64,000 nt of DNA, taken from contig CABIWW010000001.1 in assembly GCA_902362435.1 (NCBI GenBank), positions 243,538 to 307,537 of the forward strand. Reading direction: 5' to 3'. Every line of letters starts with the position of its first letter. The stretch's first letter is position 1. The notes beneath the pieces were generated by a model that searched no databases, was not told the origin of the DNA, and saw nothing but the letters and a program-made list of their open reading frames with translations. This DNA comes from Eubacteriaceae bacterium (lineage in GTDB: Bacteria > Bacillota > Clostridia > Peptostreptococcales > Anaerovoracaceae). Below are positions 33,487 through 41,828 of this stretch, piece after piece. Position numbers and translations under genes: made by a program.

Positions 33487-34598
33487 GACTTCACAACAAG
33501 AGTGACAAGCCTGACAACATAGTGATGAAAGAACATCTGCTTGCTTCGAAGTGTGAAGATATCCAGAAACAGCTGCCCTCATTTCTCAAAGGTTTTTTCA
33601 TATATCTCAAGGGAAATGTGCTGCCGATGACGAGACTGTCATACCTGAATGATATCAAGTTTTTCTGTCAATATTTAATAGATGAGACAGAACTTACGGC
33701 GGCGAAGAAACCGTCTGACATAAAACTGGAAGAATTCAATAAAATAAAAGCAGTTGATATAAACATTTTCATAGACTACTGCCGCAGATACACTGTGGAG
33801 AAAGACAATGAGACAGTGGTGTATGAAAACAGCAGCAAGACTCTCGCCAGAAAGAAATCCTCGCTCTCTGTGATGTTCAAGCAGCTTTACAGAGATGAGA
33901 TGATCGAAAAGAACATCACCGACGGGTTCGATCCCATCAGGGTCCCGAAGGCCGGTGAACGCGAGATCAAGGCGCTGCAGGACAACGAGGTCATGCTGAT
34001 GCTGGACGCGGTCTCAACCGGAGAGCATCTTACGGCGAAGGAACGTCAGTACTGGGAGAAGACAAAGAAAAGAGACAAGGCGATACTGATACTGTTCATA
34101 ACGTACGGTCTCAGGCTGTTCGAGCTGCAGCAGCTCAACGTGTCGTCATTCAACTTCCATAGAGGTGAATTCAAGATCTACAGAAAGCGCGACAAGGAAG
34201 CTGTAATGCCACTCAATCACTCGGTCACAGAGGCCGTGAAAGATTACATCGAAAACGAGCGTGCAAATGACGATATGATATCCGACGAGCATAAAGACGC
34301 GCTTTTTCTTTCTCTTCAGGGCAGGCGCATGACAGAAAGACAGATCCGCGAGCTCGTAAAAAAATACACGTCGATCGGCCTGGAGACTTCGAGAAAAGCC
34401 GGATACAGCCCGCACAAGCTGAGAGCAACGGCGGCGACAAGCCTGATCGCAAGAGGCAATTCGATTTTCGACGTACAGGCGCTGCTCGATCATGAGCAGG
34501 TGACTACTACGCAGCTTTATGCGAACCATAAAATAAACGTAAAAAGAGATCTCGTCAATGATATGGAATGGGAATCAGAGAGAAAAGAAAGGAAATGA
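33465..34598 (+). CDS. Tyrosine recombinase, Xer-like
   Basis: A 377-residue tyrosine recombinase. An N-terminal SAM-like DNA-binding domain (about 30-150) precedes the catalytic domain. The first Arg is in ITYGLRLFELQQL (near 207), a Lys in the beta hairpin (FKIYRKRDKEAV), the H-x-x-R pair in SPHKLRATAATSL (near 308), the His in LDHEQVTTTQ and the nucleophilic Tyr in QLYANHK. The GTG start overlaps miaA by 22 bases, with AGGGGTG upstream. It may be the chromosome-dimer-resolving Xer protein or a dedicated recombinase; its stop is 4 bases before a secreted-protein gene, an unusual pairing. Confidence 0.88.
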   Translation: MGTEKFIRLHNKSDKPDNIVMKEHLLASKCEDIQKQLPSFLKGFFIYLKGNVLPMTRLSYLNDIKFFCQYLIDETELTAAKKPSDIKLEEFNKIKAVDINIFIDYCRRYTVEKDNETVVYENSSKTLARKKSSLSVMFKQLYRDEMIEKNITDGFDPIRVPKAGEREIKALQDNEVMLMLDAVSTGEHLTAKERQYWEKTKKRDKAILILFITYGLRLFELQQLNVSSFNFHRGEFKIYRKRDKEAVMPLNHSVTEAVKDYIENERANDDMISDEHKDALFLSLQGRRMTERQIRELVKKYTSIGLETSRKAGYSPHKLRATAATSLIARGNSIFDVQALLDHEQVTTTQLYANHKINVKRDLVNDMEWESERKERK

Positions 34599-34602
34599 CA
34601 AT

Positions 34603-36168
34603 ATGAAGCGATTAGCTATTTTATCGGTTACTATGATTTTTGCAACGAGCTCGATTGCAGCTGCACCGCTTTCTTTCGCCGAAACTAATGCTGATACGAC
34701 CACAAACAGGACGACCCAGTCATATGACAGCAAATCAGTAAAAACTAAGACTGCAAGTGTCCAGAAAGACACTTCATGGTTTGAATATTATGATCTGAAA
34801 GATACATATGAGATCTCCAGCGAAGAGGAACTGCTGGGATTTGCAAGCCTCATAAATGAAAACCAGACAGACAGCTGGAAGCCTAACAGGATAGAGAACT
34901 TCGAAGGCGTCACATTCGTGCTCACAGATGATATAAAGCTCACGACGAGTGAATGGACTCCGATAGGCAGCGGCAGCGCTTCATATTTTGCCGGAGTGTT
35001 CGACGGCAACGGACATACGATCAGCGATCTCAAGGTAGACAGCGCTTCAGGCCTTGCCGGATTTTTTGGATATCTCAAGGGCGAGGTAAGAGATCTTACC
35101 GTGGAAGGCACCGTGAAATCAGGTGACAGCAGCTGCGGCGGCATTGTCGGGCAGCTTGACCCGGAAGGAAAGGTAACGGGCTGCACGGCTGATATCAAAG
35201 TCACCGGAAGGGACAAGACGGGAGGCATCGCAGGCTACAACAGTGGCGGCACTATCGAGCTGTGCACGAATCTGGGAGAGATCTCGGGAACATACAAGGT
35301 AGGCGGTATCGTCGGTGAGAACTGGGGCGGCACTGTAGACAAATGTGCAAACAAGGGAAAAGTCGAATCATCCAAAAGAGGTGTTGCGACATACGGCACC
35401 GGCGGCATAGCAGGCAGATCGGTATCATCTGAAGCAGAAGTCGCACATTCATACAATACAGGTGAGATCGTATCCGACACTGAGGCTACAGGCGGCGTAG
35501 TCGGATATATGAACGCTTCCGGCTCTACGATCATCGACTGCTACAACACAGCCAAAGTCATAGTAAAAAACAAGGCTGACGCCCAAAAGATCGCCAAGTC
35601 ATACTCAGGCGGTATCGTCGGGATAGCCGGTGCTACTGATGTTTACATAAGGAACTGCTATAATTCGGCTCAGGTGCTGAATGCAGACGTAAACGGCGGT
35701 GTGGTCGGATACTATATCAATGAGAAAAGCAACCCCGATCATGTAAAATACCTGCGAAACAATTATTATCTCAATGATAGTGCAAAGACAGGCATAGGTC
35801 TGCTTGAAAACGAAAACGACAATAATCTTTCAAAGGCAGCAGCCGGGATATCATCGAGCAGTCTGACAGGGCTCGCTTCATCGCTGACAGCGGCATACAA
35901 AGATGATATGGGCATATACGGGAATAATGGATTCCCTGTTCTCGAGTGGCAGGAATCTGTTTCGGAAGATCAGCGCGACTACATGGATAATGTATCGACA
36001 GACGTACAGAAAAAACTTGACAAGTATATCATGGAAAGTTCAGGAAGTTCACAGTATGGACAAATCATCCTCAACTTATTTACACCTGATAACTATATAA
36101 ATGATGCAATGCTCCTCTATAATGGAAACAAAGAGGATATAAAAAATAAAGTGGAGAAGGAAAAATAG
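34603..36168 (+). CDS. Secreted GLUG-motif repeat protein
   Basis: A 521-residue exported protein. A signal peptide is clear (MKRLAILSVTMIFATSSIAA, cleavage probably after SFA near residue 26). From about residue 65 the sequence is a series of right-handed-helix-like repeats of the GLUG type, with recurring GG-I-V/A-G motifs (CGGIVGQ, TGGIAGYN, VGGIVGENWG, TGGIAGRS, TGGVVGYM, SGGIVGIAG) spaced 25-45 residues and Cys residues at repeated positions. No LPXTG, SLH or choline-binding anchor is visible, so it is either released or held by an unknown means. The C-terminal 110 residues are unique. It lies 4 bases after the recombinase and 5 bases before the next gene. Confidence 0.85.
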   Translation: MKRLAILSVTMIFATSSIAAAPLSFAETNADTTTNRTTQSYDSKSVKTKTASVQKDTSWFEYYDLKDTYEISSEEELLGFASLINENQTDSWKPNRIENFEGVTFVLTDDIKLTTSEWTPIGSGSASYFAGVFDGNGHTISDLKVDSASGLAGFFGYLKGEVRDLTVEGTVKSGDSSCGGIVGQLDPEGKVTGCTADIKVTGRDKTGGIAGYNSGGTIELCTNLGEISGTYKVGGIVGENWGGTVDKCANKGKVESSKRGVATYGTGGIAGRSVSSEAEVAHSYNTGEIVSDTEATGGVVGYMNASGSTIIDCYNTAKVIVKNKADAQKIAKSYSGGIVGIAGATDVYIRNCYNSAQVLNADVNGGVVGYYINEKSNPDHVKYLRNNYYLNDSAKTGIGLLENENDNNLSKAAAGISSSSLTGLASSLTAAYKDDMGIYGNNGFPVLEWQESVSEDQRDYMDNVSTDVQKKLDKYIMESSGSSQYGQIILNLFTPDNYINDAMLLYNGNKEDIKNKVEKEK

Positions 36169-36173
36169 ATAAC

Positions 36174-37469
36174 ATGCAGAAAAATACCTACAAATTACTC
36201 ACAGAAAAATTCAATATCTCGGAAAAAGTCCTCGATCTTATAAACAGGAGCGAGAATCTCGTGAAAGATACTTTTGATGAGCTTGACGATATCATGGCGT
36301 ACAATCAGTACAAGGTGCTGGATGCGTTCCAGAAAAACACCATCAGAGATATGCATTTCGGATGGAACACGGGCTACGGATACGACGATCCGGGAAGGGA
36401 CGCCATCGAGAAGGTATATGCAGACATATTCCACACGGAGGCTGCACTGGTACGTCCTATCATCGTAAACGGCACGCATGCGCTCACGCTCACGCTGATG
36501 GGTATACTGCGCCCGGGAGATCAGCTGATATACTGCACAGGCTCGCCTTATGACACTCTCGAGGAAGTTATCGGGATCAGAGGCGAAGGCAAGGGATCTC
36601 TCAAGGAATACGGCGTTTCATACGATCAGGTGGAGCTCACACCTGAGGGCGGCATAGATTTTGAAGCACTCAGAAAAGCGATCACTCCGGCTACGAAGAT
36701 GATCACTCTGCAGAGAGCGACCGGTTACGGATGGAGAAAGGCCATCTCGATCGAAGAGATCGAAGAATGGGCGAAGTTCGTCAAGAGCATAGATCCTGAG
36801 ATAATATGCATGGTAGACAACTGCTACGGTGAATTCCTTCATACAAAAGAGCCTACTGATGTAGGCGCTGATGTCGTTGCCGGATCACTGATCAAGAATC
36901 CGGGCGGCGGACTCGCACTGACCGGCGGATATATAGCGGGCAGACAGGATCTTATCGAAAAGATCTCGTACAGGATGACATCGCCCGGAATAGGCGGCGA
37001 GTGCGGTCTCACATTCGGACAGACGAGAACTATGCTGCAGGGTCTCTTTATCGCACCTAAGACAGTGAACGGTGCTGTAAAGGGCGCCATACTGTGCGCA
37101 AAAGCTTTTGAACTGCTGGGATATGACGTGTGCCCTAAGCCGGATGATATCAGGAGCGACATCATACAGGCTGTAAAACTCGGCACTCCGGAGGGCGTGA
37201 TAGCATTCTGCAAGGGTATCCAGGCTGCAGCGCCTGTCGATTCTCACGTTACTCCTCTGCCATGGGATATGCCGGGATATGATGATCCTGTAATAATGGC
37301 TGCCGGCGCATTCGTGCAGGGCTCTTCGATAGAGCTTTCGGCAGATGCACCTATAAGACCTCCTTACGTTGTGTATTTCCAGGGAGGCCTCACTTACGAA
37401 CACTCAAAATTCGGTGTTATCAAGGCATTACAGGAGCTCTATGATGAAAAACTTATAACTGTTGTTTAA
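36174..37469 (+). CDS. Methionine gamma-lyase family PLP protein (YnbB/aluminium-resistance type)
   Basis: A 431-residue protein of the Cys/Met-metabolism-related PLP family (DUF1483, often called aluminium resistance protein). Landmarks are the WNTGYGYDDPGRDAIEKVYADIF opening, IVNGTHALTLTL, the ICMVDNCYGEF aspartate, and the Schiff-base region ADVVAGSLIKNPGGGLALTGGYIAG (Lys near 241). The end is SADAPIRPPYVVYFQGGLTYEHSK. In Bacillus ynbB lies near glnR-glnA; in Clostridia it often follows mutSL-miaA, as here. The reaction is unproved; C-S lyase activity is assumed from the fold. Confidence 0.9.
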   Translation: MQKNTYKLLTEKFNISEKVLDLINRSENLVKDTFDELDDIMAYNQYKVLDAFQKNTIRDMHFGWNTGYGYDDPGRDAIEKVYADIFHTEAALVRPIIVNGTHALTLTLMGILRPGDQLIYCTGSPYDTLEEVIGIRGEGKGSLKEYGVSYDQVELTPEGGIDFEALRKAITPATKMITLQRATGYGWRKAISIEEIEEWAKFVKSIDPEIICMVDNCYGEFLHTKEPTDVGADVVAGSLIKNPGGGLALTGGYIAGRQDLIEKISYRMTSPGIGGECGLTFGQTRTMLQGLFIAPKTVNGAVKGAILCAKAFELLGYDVCPKPDDIRSDIIQAVKLGTPEGVIAFCKGIQAAAPVDSHVTPLPWDMPGYDDPVIMAAGAFVQGSSIELSADAPIRPPYVVYFQGGLTYEHSKFGVIKALQELYDEKLITVV

Positions 37470-37474
37470 TGAAT

Positions 37475-37493
37475 GAGGTCTGTTTCAGACCTC
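37475..37493 (+). terminator. Short hairpin after the methionine-gamma-lyase-like gene
   Basis: GAGGTCTG-TTT-CAGACCTC followed by TCTTTAA. It is compact and stable but the T-run is poor, so it may only attenuate transcription into the TVP38 gene, whose SD lies 10 bases further on. Confidence 0.5.
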
Positions 37494-37514
37494 TCTTTAA
37501 CTAGTGAGGGAAAA

Positions 37515-38255
37515 ATGGCTATTTCAACGGAAAAGAAGAACAAACTCAGAAAGTATTTCAAGATATTCGGTGCTGTATTAAAATTCGCACTTCTGCTGGT
37601 TATTCTTATAGGATTGCCTCTGTATATATATTTCGCTCATCACGAATGGATCCAGATGTTCTCGAATATGGAGAACGTTGAGGCGTTGTTCAAAGAGTAC
37701 AAGGCTCAGAGCGTGTTCATATATATAGGTTCTCAGATACTCCAGATAGTTATATGCATAATCCCCGGGCAGTGGCTTCAGTTTGCTGCCGGGTACATGT
37801 ACGGGTTCTGGCTGGGATATCTTTACTCGCTGATAGGAGCGTTCCTCGGTTCCGTTCTGACATATTATATAGCGAAAATACTGGGGCATGACGCCATGCA
37901 TCTGATCTTCGGAGAAGAAAAGATAAAAAGCATGCTCGAAACGCTGAACAGCAAAAAGGCAGTCGTACTGGTCTTCCTGATATTCCTGATACCGGGTGTG
38001 CCGAAGGATCTCTGCAACTACGTGGCAGGACTTTCCGAAATGAAGCTCAAACCGTTTCTGATCGTCTCGCTGATAGGCAGGTCTCCAGGAATGATGGGCA
38101 GCCTGCTCATAGGAAGACAGATATACACAGGCGGATATGTCAGCGCTGCCGTCATCGCAGCTGTTGCAGTCGTTCTGTTCGTACTGGGGCTGATATTCAG
38201 GAAAAAGATCACAGTTTTCCTGGACAAGTGCTACGAAAGACTCATGAACATGTGA
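37515..38255 (+). CDS. TVP38/TMEM64 family membrane protein
   Basis: A 246-residue DedA-superfamily protein with five or six hydrophobic segments. The family core is visible: IIPGQWLQFAAGYMYGFWLGYLYSLIGAFLGSVLTYYIAKILG (near 85-130), FLIPGVPKDLCNYVAGLSEMKL, and the GRSPGMMGSLLIG motif. VTT-domain proteins are linked to lipid scrambling and polyprenyl-phosphate recycling; this member is uncharacterised. I chose 37515 (MAISTEKKNKLRKYF) for its GTGAGGG SD over an in-frame ATG at 37473 in the hairpin region. Confidence 0.88.
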   Translation: MAISTEKKNKLRKYFKIFGAVLKFALLLVILIGLPLYIYFAHHEWIQMFSNMENVEALFKEYKAQSVFIYIGSQILQIVICIIPGQWLQFAAGYMYGFWLGYLYSLIGAFLGSVLTYYIAKILGHDAMHLIFGEEKIKSMLETLNSKKAVVLVFLIFLIPGVPKDLCNYVAGLSEMKLKPFLIVSLIGRSPGMMGSLLIGRQIYTGGYVSAAVIAAVAVVLFVLGLIFRKKITVFLDKCYERLMNM

Positions 38256-38281
38256 TATACTGTTTCAGCCGGAGCTTCATG

Positions 38282-38315
38282 TGATCGCAGATCATAATGC
38301 TGCGGTCTCAGCATC
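38282..38315 (+). repeat. 34-nt repeated element, copy A (ilvA leader)
   Basis: This 34-nt element matches the reverse complement of 41314-41347 with two differences. It holds two adjacent hairpins, TGATC-gCA-GATCA and ATGCTG-CGGTCT-CAGCAT. The difference in copy B (CAGTAT) keeps the second stem as a G-U pair. Confidence 0.7.
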
Positions 38316-38392
38316 ACTATATCACGGCATCAGTGCCGGACGGTGTACCGCTCACACTTTACATCGATCTACTATTTACAGGAGAAAAACAT

Positions 38393-39598
38393 ATGCTTAC
38401 ACTCGACAAAATATATCACGCAGCATTCGTACTGAAAAATGTTGCAAGAAAAACAGATCTCATCAAAGCTACTAAGCTCTCGGACAAATGCGAGCTTTAT
38501 CTCAAGACTGAGAACCTTCAGGAAACCGGAAGCTTCAAGCTCAGAGGCGCCTATTATAAAATAAGTCAGCTCACTGACGAGGAAAAAGCGCACGGCATCA
38601 TCGCATGCAGTGCCGGAAACCATGCGCAGGGCGTTGCGATGGCTGCGTCTCATAACGGTATAAAATCGATAATATGCATGCCGGACGGTGCACCGCTCAG
38701 CAAGGTCGAGGCGACCAAGCAGCTGGGAGCAGACATACGTCTGGTAAAGGGCGTATACGATGATGCGTATGCAGAAGCACTGAGGATACAGGAAGAGACA
38801 GGTGCTACTTTCATCCACCCTTTTGATGACGATGAAGTGATAGCAGGGCAGGGCACGATAGGTCTGGAGATCCTTGACGAGATCGAAGATCTGGATGCGA
38901 TAGTTGTCCCGATCGGCGGCGGCGGCCTGATCTCAGGAGTAGCTTATGCAGTAAAGCATCTCGATCCGAGCATAAAGATATACGGTGTACAGGCGGCCGG
39001 CTCGGCCAGCATGTATGAGAGCCGTCGTGCCGGACATCCGGTGATGCTCGAATCAGCTGCGACATTTGCAGACGGTATCGCTGTAAAACAGCCAGGAGAC
39101 ACCACATTCAAGCTGGTAGAGGAATATGTAGATGAAATAGTCACAGTATCCGAAGACGAGATCGCGGCAGCGATACTTGCTCTTATCGAAAAGCAGAAAG
39201 TCATCGCTGAAGGTGCAGGAGCAGTTGCCGTGACTGCGGTACTGTTCGACAAGCTGCCTGTCGAAGGCAAAAAAGTCGCATGCATAGTATCAGGCGGCAA
39301 TATAGATGTGAACATACTCAACCGTGTCATAACGAGAGGTCTCGTGACGAGCGGCAGAAATGCAAATCTCACGATCGCTCTCACCGACAAGCCCGGACAG
39401 CTCCAGGAAGTAGCTGAGATAATCGCACGCTGCGGCGGCAATGTAGTTGCTGTGCATCACGACAGGGCTGATGCGAACATGGCGATAACAAGCTGTTTCC
39501 TGAAGATCGCACTTGAGACACGAGACCACGATCAGATAAACGAGATCAAGCGTGAGCTGTCGAACGCCGGTTTCACGCTGGTGACGGAGCGAGTCTAA
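38393..39598 (+). CDS. ilvA: Threonine ammonia-lyase (threonine dehydratase)
   Basis: A 401-residue PLP enzyme of fold-type II. The Schiff-base Lys is in GSFKLRGAYYK near residue 49, the Asn loop is CSAGNHAQGVA, and the phosphate-binding GGGGLISG is near 180. A C-terminal ACT-type domain (about 330-401; LTDKPGQLQEVAEIIARCGGNVV) gives the short regulated form. It converts threonine to 2-oxobutanoate and ammonia, either for isoleucine synthesis or for threonine fermentation; the single ACT domain fits TdcB/short IlvA enzymes. The ATG at 38393 has CAGGAG as SD; an in-frame ATG 96 bases earlier lies in the structured leader and was rejected. Confidence 0.93.
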   Translation: MLTLDKIYHAAFVLKNVARKTDLIKATKLSDKCELYLKTENLQETGSFKLRGAYYKISQLTDEEKAHGIIACSAGNHAQGVAMAASHNGIKSIICMPDGAPLSKVEATKQLGADIRLVKGVYDDAYAEALRIQEETGATFIHPFDDDEVIAGQGTIGLEILDEIEDLDAIVVPIGGGGLISGVAYAVKHLDPSIKIYGVQAAGSASMYESRRAGHPVMLESAATFADGIAVKQPGDTTFKLVEEYVDEIVTVSEDEIAAAILALIEKQKVIAEGAGAVAVTAVLFDKLPVEGKKVACIVSGGNIDVNILNRVITRGLVTSGRNANLTIALTDKPGQLQEVAEIIARCGGNVVAVHHDRADANMAITSCFLKIALETRDHDQINEIKRELSNAGFTLVTERV

Positions 39599-39812
39599 GA
39601 CCGGGACGGGCTGAATTGCAGATCAGGTCAGGCGGATCAGCGTGAAATCAATCGTGAAATCAACGCGGAATTGCGAAATATGATGAAAGCGTATACGTGC
39701 ACGGTTTTGCAGCAAAACTTCGTGAATGATCGTGGATGATTTTACTGTAAAACCAAAAGATAAGTTATAAAAATATGTTCCTGGTAAAAATACTCGCAAA
39801 ACAGATATTCGA

Positions 39813-39866
39813 GAACATGCGTTTACCAAAGCCAACAGATATATAGTTTGGCTTTGGTATTTTTTA
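39813..39866 (+). terminator. Rho-independent terminator with an overlapping LexA-type box
   Basis: Perfect 12-base arms TACCAAAGCCAA (39824-39835) and TTGGCTTTGGTA (39848-39859), followed by seven T. The 12 bases directly before the stem, GAACATGCGTTT (39813-39824), fit the Gram-positive LexA box GAAC-RNRY-GTTY. The terminator may end ilvA transcripts 225 bases after the stop, or end a short RNA of its own. The rest of 39599-40030 is AT-rich with no gene I can support. Confidence 0.75.
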
Positions 39867-40033
39867 TTGCAAAAAATCCCGACTTTCAAAGAAAATCTTC
39901 CCCAAATAGCGGTTAGAAAGCTGATTTTTGGTAAAAAGCCTTGATAAAAACAGGATTTTCAGCGTGAAAATGCCAAAATCTGATCCGTCAGTGCAGTTTA
40001 TTGGTATTGTTCCATGGCTCGTTTTTATTTTAA

Positions 40034-40111
40034 GAACAAATGTTTATTTAGCCATTGACAACGAACATACATTCTGATATACTCTAGTTACATCAAAAGA
40101 ACAAATGTTTC
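40034..40111 (+). promoter_or_regulatory. Sigma-A promoter with three LexA-box-like operators
   Basis: Consensus promoter TTGACA (40055-40060), a 17-base spacer and TATACT (40078-40083). GAACAAATGTTT occurs just before the -35 (40034-40045) and again just after the start point (40099-40110), and GAACATACATTC (40063-40074), a one-base variant of the box, lies in the spacer. The Gram-positive LexA consensus is GAAC-RNRY-GTTY. This arrangement predicts tight repression by LexA and induction by DNA damage. Confidence 0.82.
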
Positions 40112-40143
40112 AAGAAAAGAAACAGGGAAGTGAGGAGTGTCAT

Positions 40144-40458
40144 ATGAAAACTACTTGCAGAAAGAAATATAGGATCAAATCAAAATTCAGATTCATAACA
40201 TCTGTCGTTATAATGGCAGGCCTTATGATCGGCATCATAGGAGCTGTTTCAGGGCTGAATGTTTCAAGAGCGCTGACAGAAACAAAATATAAAGAAGTGC
40301 AGATATGCTACGGCGATACTTTATGGGATATCGCCAATACATACAAATCTGATGATACAGACACACGAAAAGCTGTATTCGAGATATGCAAAGCAAACGA
40401 TATCGAAGCATCAGATCTGGAACCCGGGATGACGATCTCAGTACCCGAAGATCTATAA
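40144..40458 (+). CDS. yneA: YneA-like SOS cell-division inhibitor (membrane anchor plus LysM)
   Basis: A 104-residue protein with a basic N-terminus (TTCRKKYRIKSKFRF), one membrane helix (about 17-40; VVIMAGLMIGIIGAVSGL) and a C-terminal LysM domain (about 52-103; ICYGDTLWDIANTYK ... MTISVPEDL). This is the architecture of YneA of Bacillus, which is repressed by LexA and halts septation after DNA damage. The LexA-type boxes around its promoter are strong independent support. Unlike in Bacillus, no lexA is divergent from it; ilvA lies upstream. The ATG at 40144 has GAGGAG as SD; an earlier in-frame ATG at 40105 overlaps an operator. Confidence 0.82.
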   Translation: MKTTCRKKYRIKSKFRFITSVVIMAGLMIGIIGAVSGLNVSRALTETKYKEVQICYGDTLWDIANTYKSDDTDTRKAVFEICKANDIEASDLEPGMTISVPEDL

Positions 40459-40619
40459 ATGCACATCTTTTCGATGGTATAAGATATCAAAAGCGCAAAA
40501 TAAAATCGCTTAAATCGAAAAATAGAGCTTCAAAAAATCGAATCATCGATAAAAAATTATTAATTTATAGCATCATGGACAACGTCTCGAAAAAATCATA
40601 ATAAACATATATTCCAATC

Positions 40620-40667
40620 AAGAAAAACAGGCACTGCATATAAAAACTGCAAATGCCTGTTTTTCTT
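40620..40667. terminator. Bidirectional terminator after the yneA-like gene
   Basis: Arms AAGAAAAACAGGCA and TGCCTGTTTTTCTT, 14 perfect pairs with a 20-base loop. It ends yneA and can also stop leftward transcription from ruvX. The stretch 40459-40778 otherwise holds only AT-rich DNA and an inverted repeat ATTATAGGAATAG/CTATTCCTATAAT (40736-40748, 40773-40785) touching the ruvX stop. Confidence 0.88.
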
Positions 40668-40778
40668 ATAACATATGAAATCTCACATAGAGATGGACAT
40701 ATGGGATTTTCACTTTAACTATTCCCATAATTATGATTATAGGAATAGTTGCTTTTCTCTAATATCGCTCTCCTATTC

Positions 40779-41204
40779 CTATAATGAAGCCAGATAACCC
40801 TGCAGGATTATTACTGCGGCCTGTTTATCGATCACTTTTTTTCTTTTACCGCGGCTCACATCTGCTTCGATCAGAACCTTTTCGGCCATGACAGTGGTCA
40901 GACGTTCATCGTAAAATTCGATCTTCACATCTGCCATGCCGCTGCTGCGCATTTTATTTTCGAGCATCGTTTTGAATTCGTATACTTTTTCGGTCTGCGG
41001 ACTGTCAGTTCCATCGAGCTTTTTAGGAAGTCCGATCACGACAGTGTCGCAGCCGAACTCTCTGATATAATCCATTACCTTGCCGGAATCCTTTCTGATC
41101 CCTACTCTTTCTATAGTCGTTACACCCTGCGCCGTTATATTGAGTGCGTCGCTTACAGCAACGCCTATAGTTTTATCACCTACGTCAAGTGCCAGTTTCT
41201 TCAT
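40779..41204 (-). CDS. ruvX: Pre-16S rRNA nuclease RuvX (YqgF)
   Basis: A 141-residue RNase-H-fold protein of normal length: LALDVGDKTIGVAVSD at the N-terminus (first catalytic Asp), VIGLPKKLDGT in the middle, and YDERLTTVMAE with a C-terminal Asp/Ala-rich KQAAVIILQGYL. YqgF trims the 5' end of pre-16S rRNA. I use the ATG at 41204 (MKKLALDVG), because the longer frame to 41258 has no SD of its own. In many Bacillota it is co-transcribed with alaS and ireB; here a terminator separates it from ireB. Confidence 0.95.
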   Translation of the reverse strand: MKKLALDVGDKTIGVAVSDALNITAQGVTTIERVGIRKDSGKVMDYIREFGCDTVVIGLPKKLDGTDSPQTEKVYEFKTMLENKMRSSGMADVKIEFYDERLTTVMAEKVLIEADVSRGKRKKVIDKQAAVIILQGYLASL

Positions 41205-41313
41205 TATCTTTTTATCCTTCCTGTACCATTCATTATATTGACTGTATACCGTAAACATCGTGACCTTACTTTTTCTATGGTCGCTACTCTATACGCTGTT
41301 ATTCAGCTCGTAT

Positions 41314-41347
41314 GATACTGAGACCGCAGCATTATGATCTGAGATCA
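41314..41347 (-). repeat. 34-nt repeated element, copy B (ruvX leader)
   Basis: This is the inverted second copy of the element at 38282-38315, with 32 of 34 bases shared. Core on this strand: CAGATCATAATGCTGCGG. It lies about 110 bases upstream of the ruvX start, so both copies precede genes in their 5' leaders. Confidence 0.7.
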
Positions 41348-41401
41348 GCAGTTAACATAATTTTTTTATCGCAATCAAACGGAGAATTCTTCACTCAAAA
41401 G

Positions 41402-41431
41402 AAAAAGGCGGACATTGCTGTTCGCCTTTTT
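41402..41431. terminator. Bidirectional terminator between ireB and ruvX
   Basis: Arms AAAAAGGCG and CGCCTTTTT with inner AC/GT pairing and a six-base loop, ending leftward transcription of ireB. Confidence 0.88.
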
Positions 41432-41448
41432 AATTGATCTACAAGTCA

Positions 41449-41697
41449 TTATCTGCGGAGATATGCTCTGATGAGTTCTTCTACCAGATCGTCTCTTTCG
41501 ATTCTTCCCATTACGTTTCTGGCATTGTTGTGGCTCGTAATGTATGAAGGATCGCCGGATAAAATATATCCTACCATCTGATCGATAGCGTTATACCCTC
41601 TTTCCTCCAGCGCATCGTATACTATATTTAAAATCTCTTCGATAGTTCTCTGCTCTATTTTATCGAAATTATCATACATTCTAGTTTGCCTATCCAT
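41449..41697 (-). CDS. ireB: IreB family regulatory phosphoprotein (UPF0297/YrzL)
   Basis: An 82-residue protein that matches the family along its length: [55 protein letters not shown] and the closing [14 protein letters not shown]. In enterococci IreB is phosphorylated by the PASTA kinase IreK and tunes cephalosporin tolerance. The start at 41697 has GGAGG 7 bases upstream; the ATG at 41715 overlaps that SD. It has its own promoter and terminator here. Confidence 0.96.
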   Translation of the reverse strand: MDRQTRMYDNFDKIEQRTIEEILNIVYDALEERGYNAIDQMVGYILSGDPSYITSHNNARNVMGRIERDDLVEELIRAYLRR

Positions 41698-41727
41698 CGT
41701 ATAACCTCCGTTCATCTATATATTGGA

Positions 41728-41757
41728 ATTATAACACCCTCATATACTTAAATACAA
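41728..41757 (-). promoter_or_regulatory. Sigma-A promoter of ireB
   Basis: On the minus strand: TTGTAT, an 18-base spacer and a consensus TATAAT (41728-41733), about 25 bases before the ireB SD. Confidence 0.65.
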
Positions 41758-41828
41758 GTAAAAACATATATTTACACAAAATTATCACATCTTGTATATA
41801 TTGTAAATCGTCAGCATTGTCATTCAAC

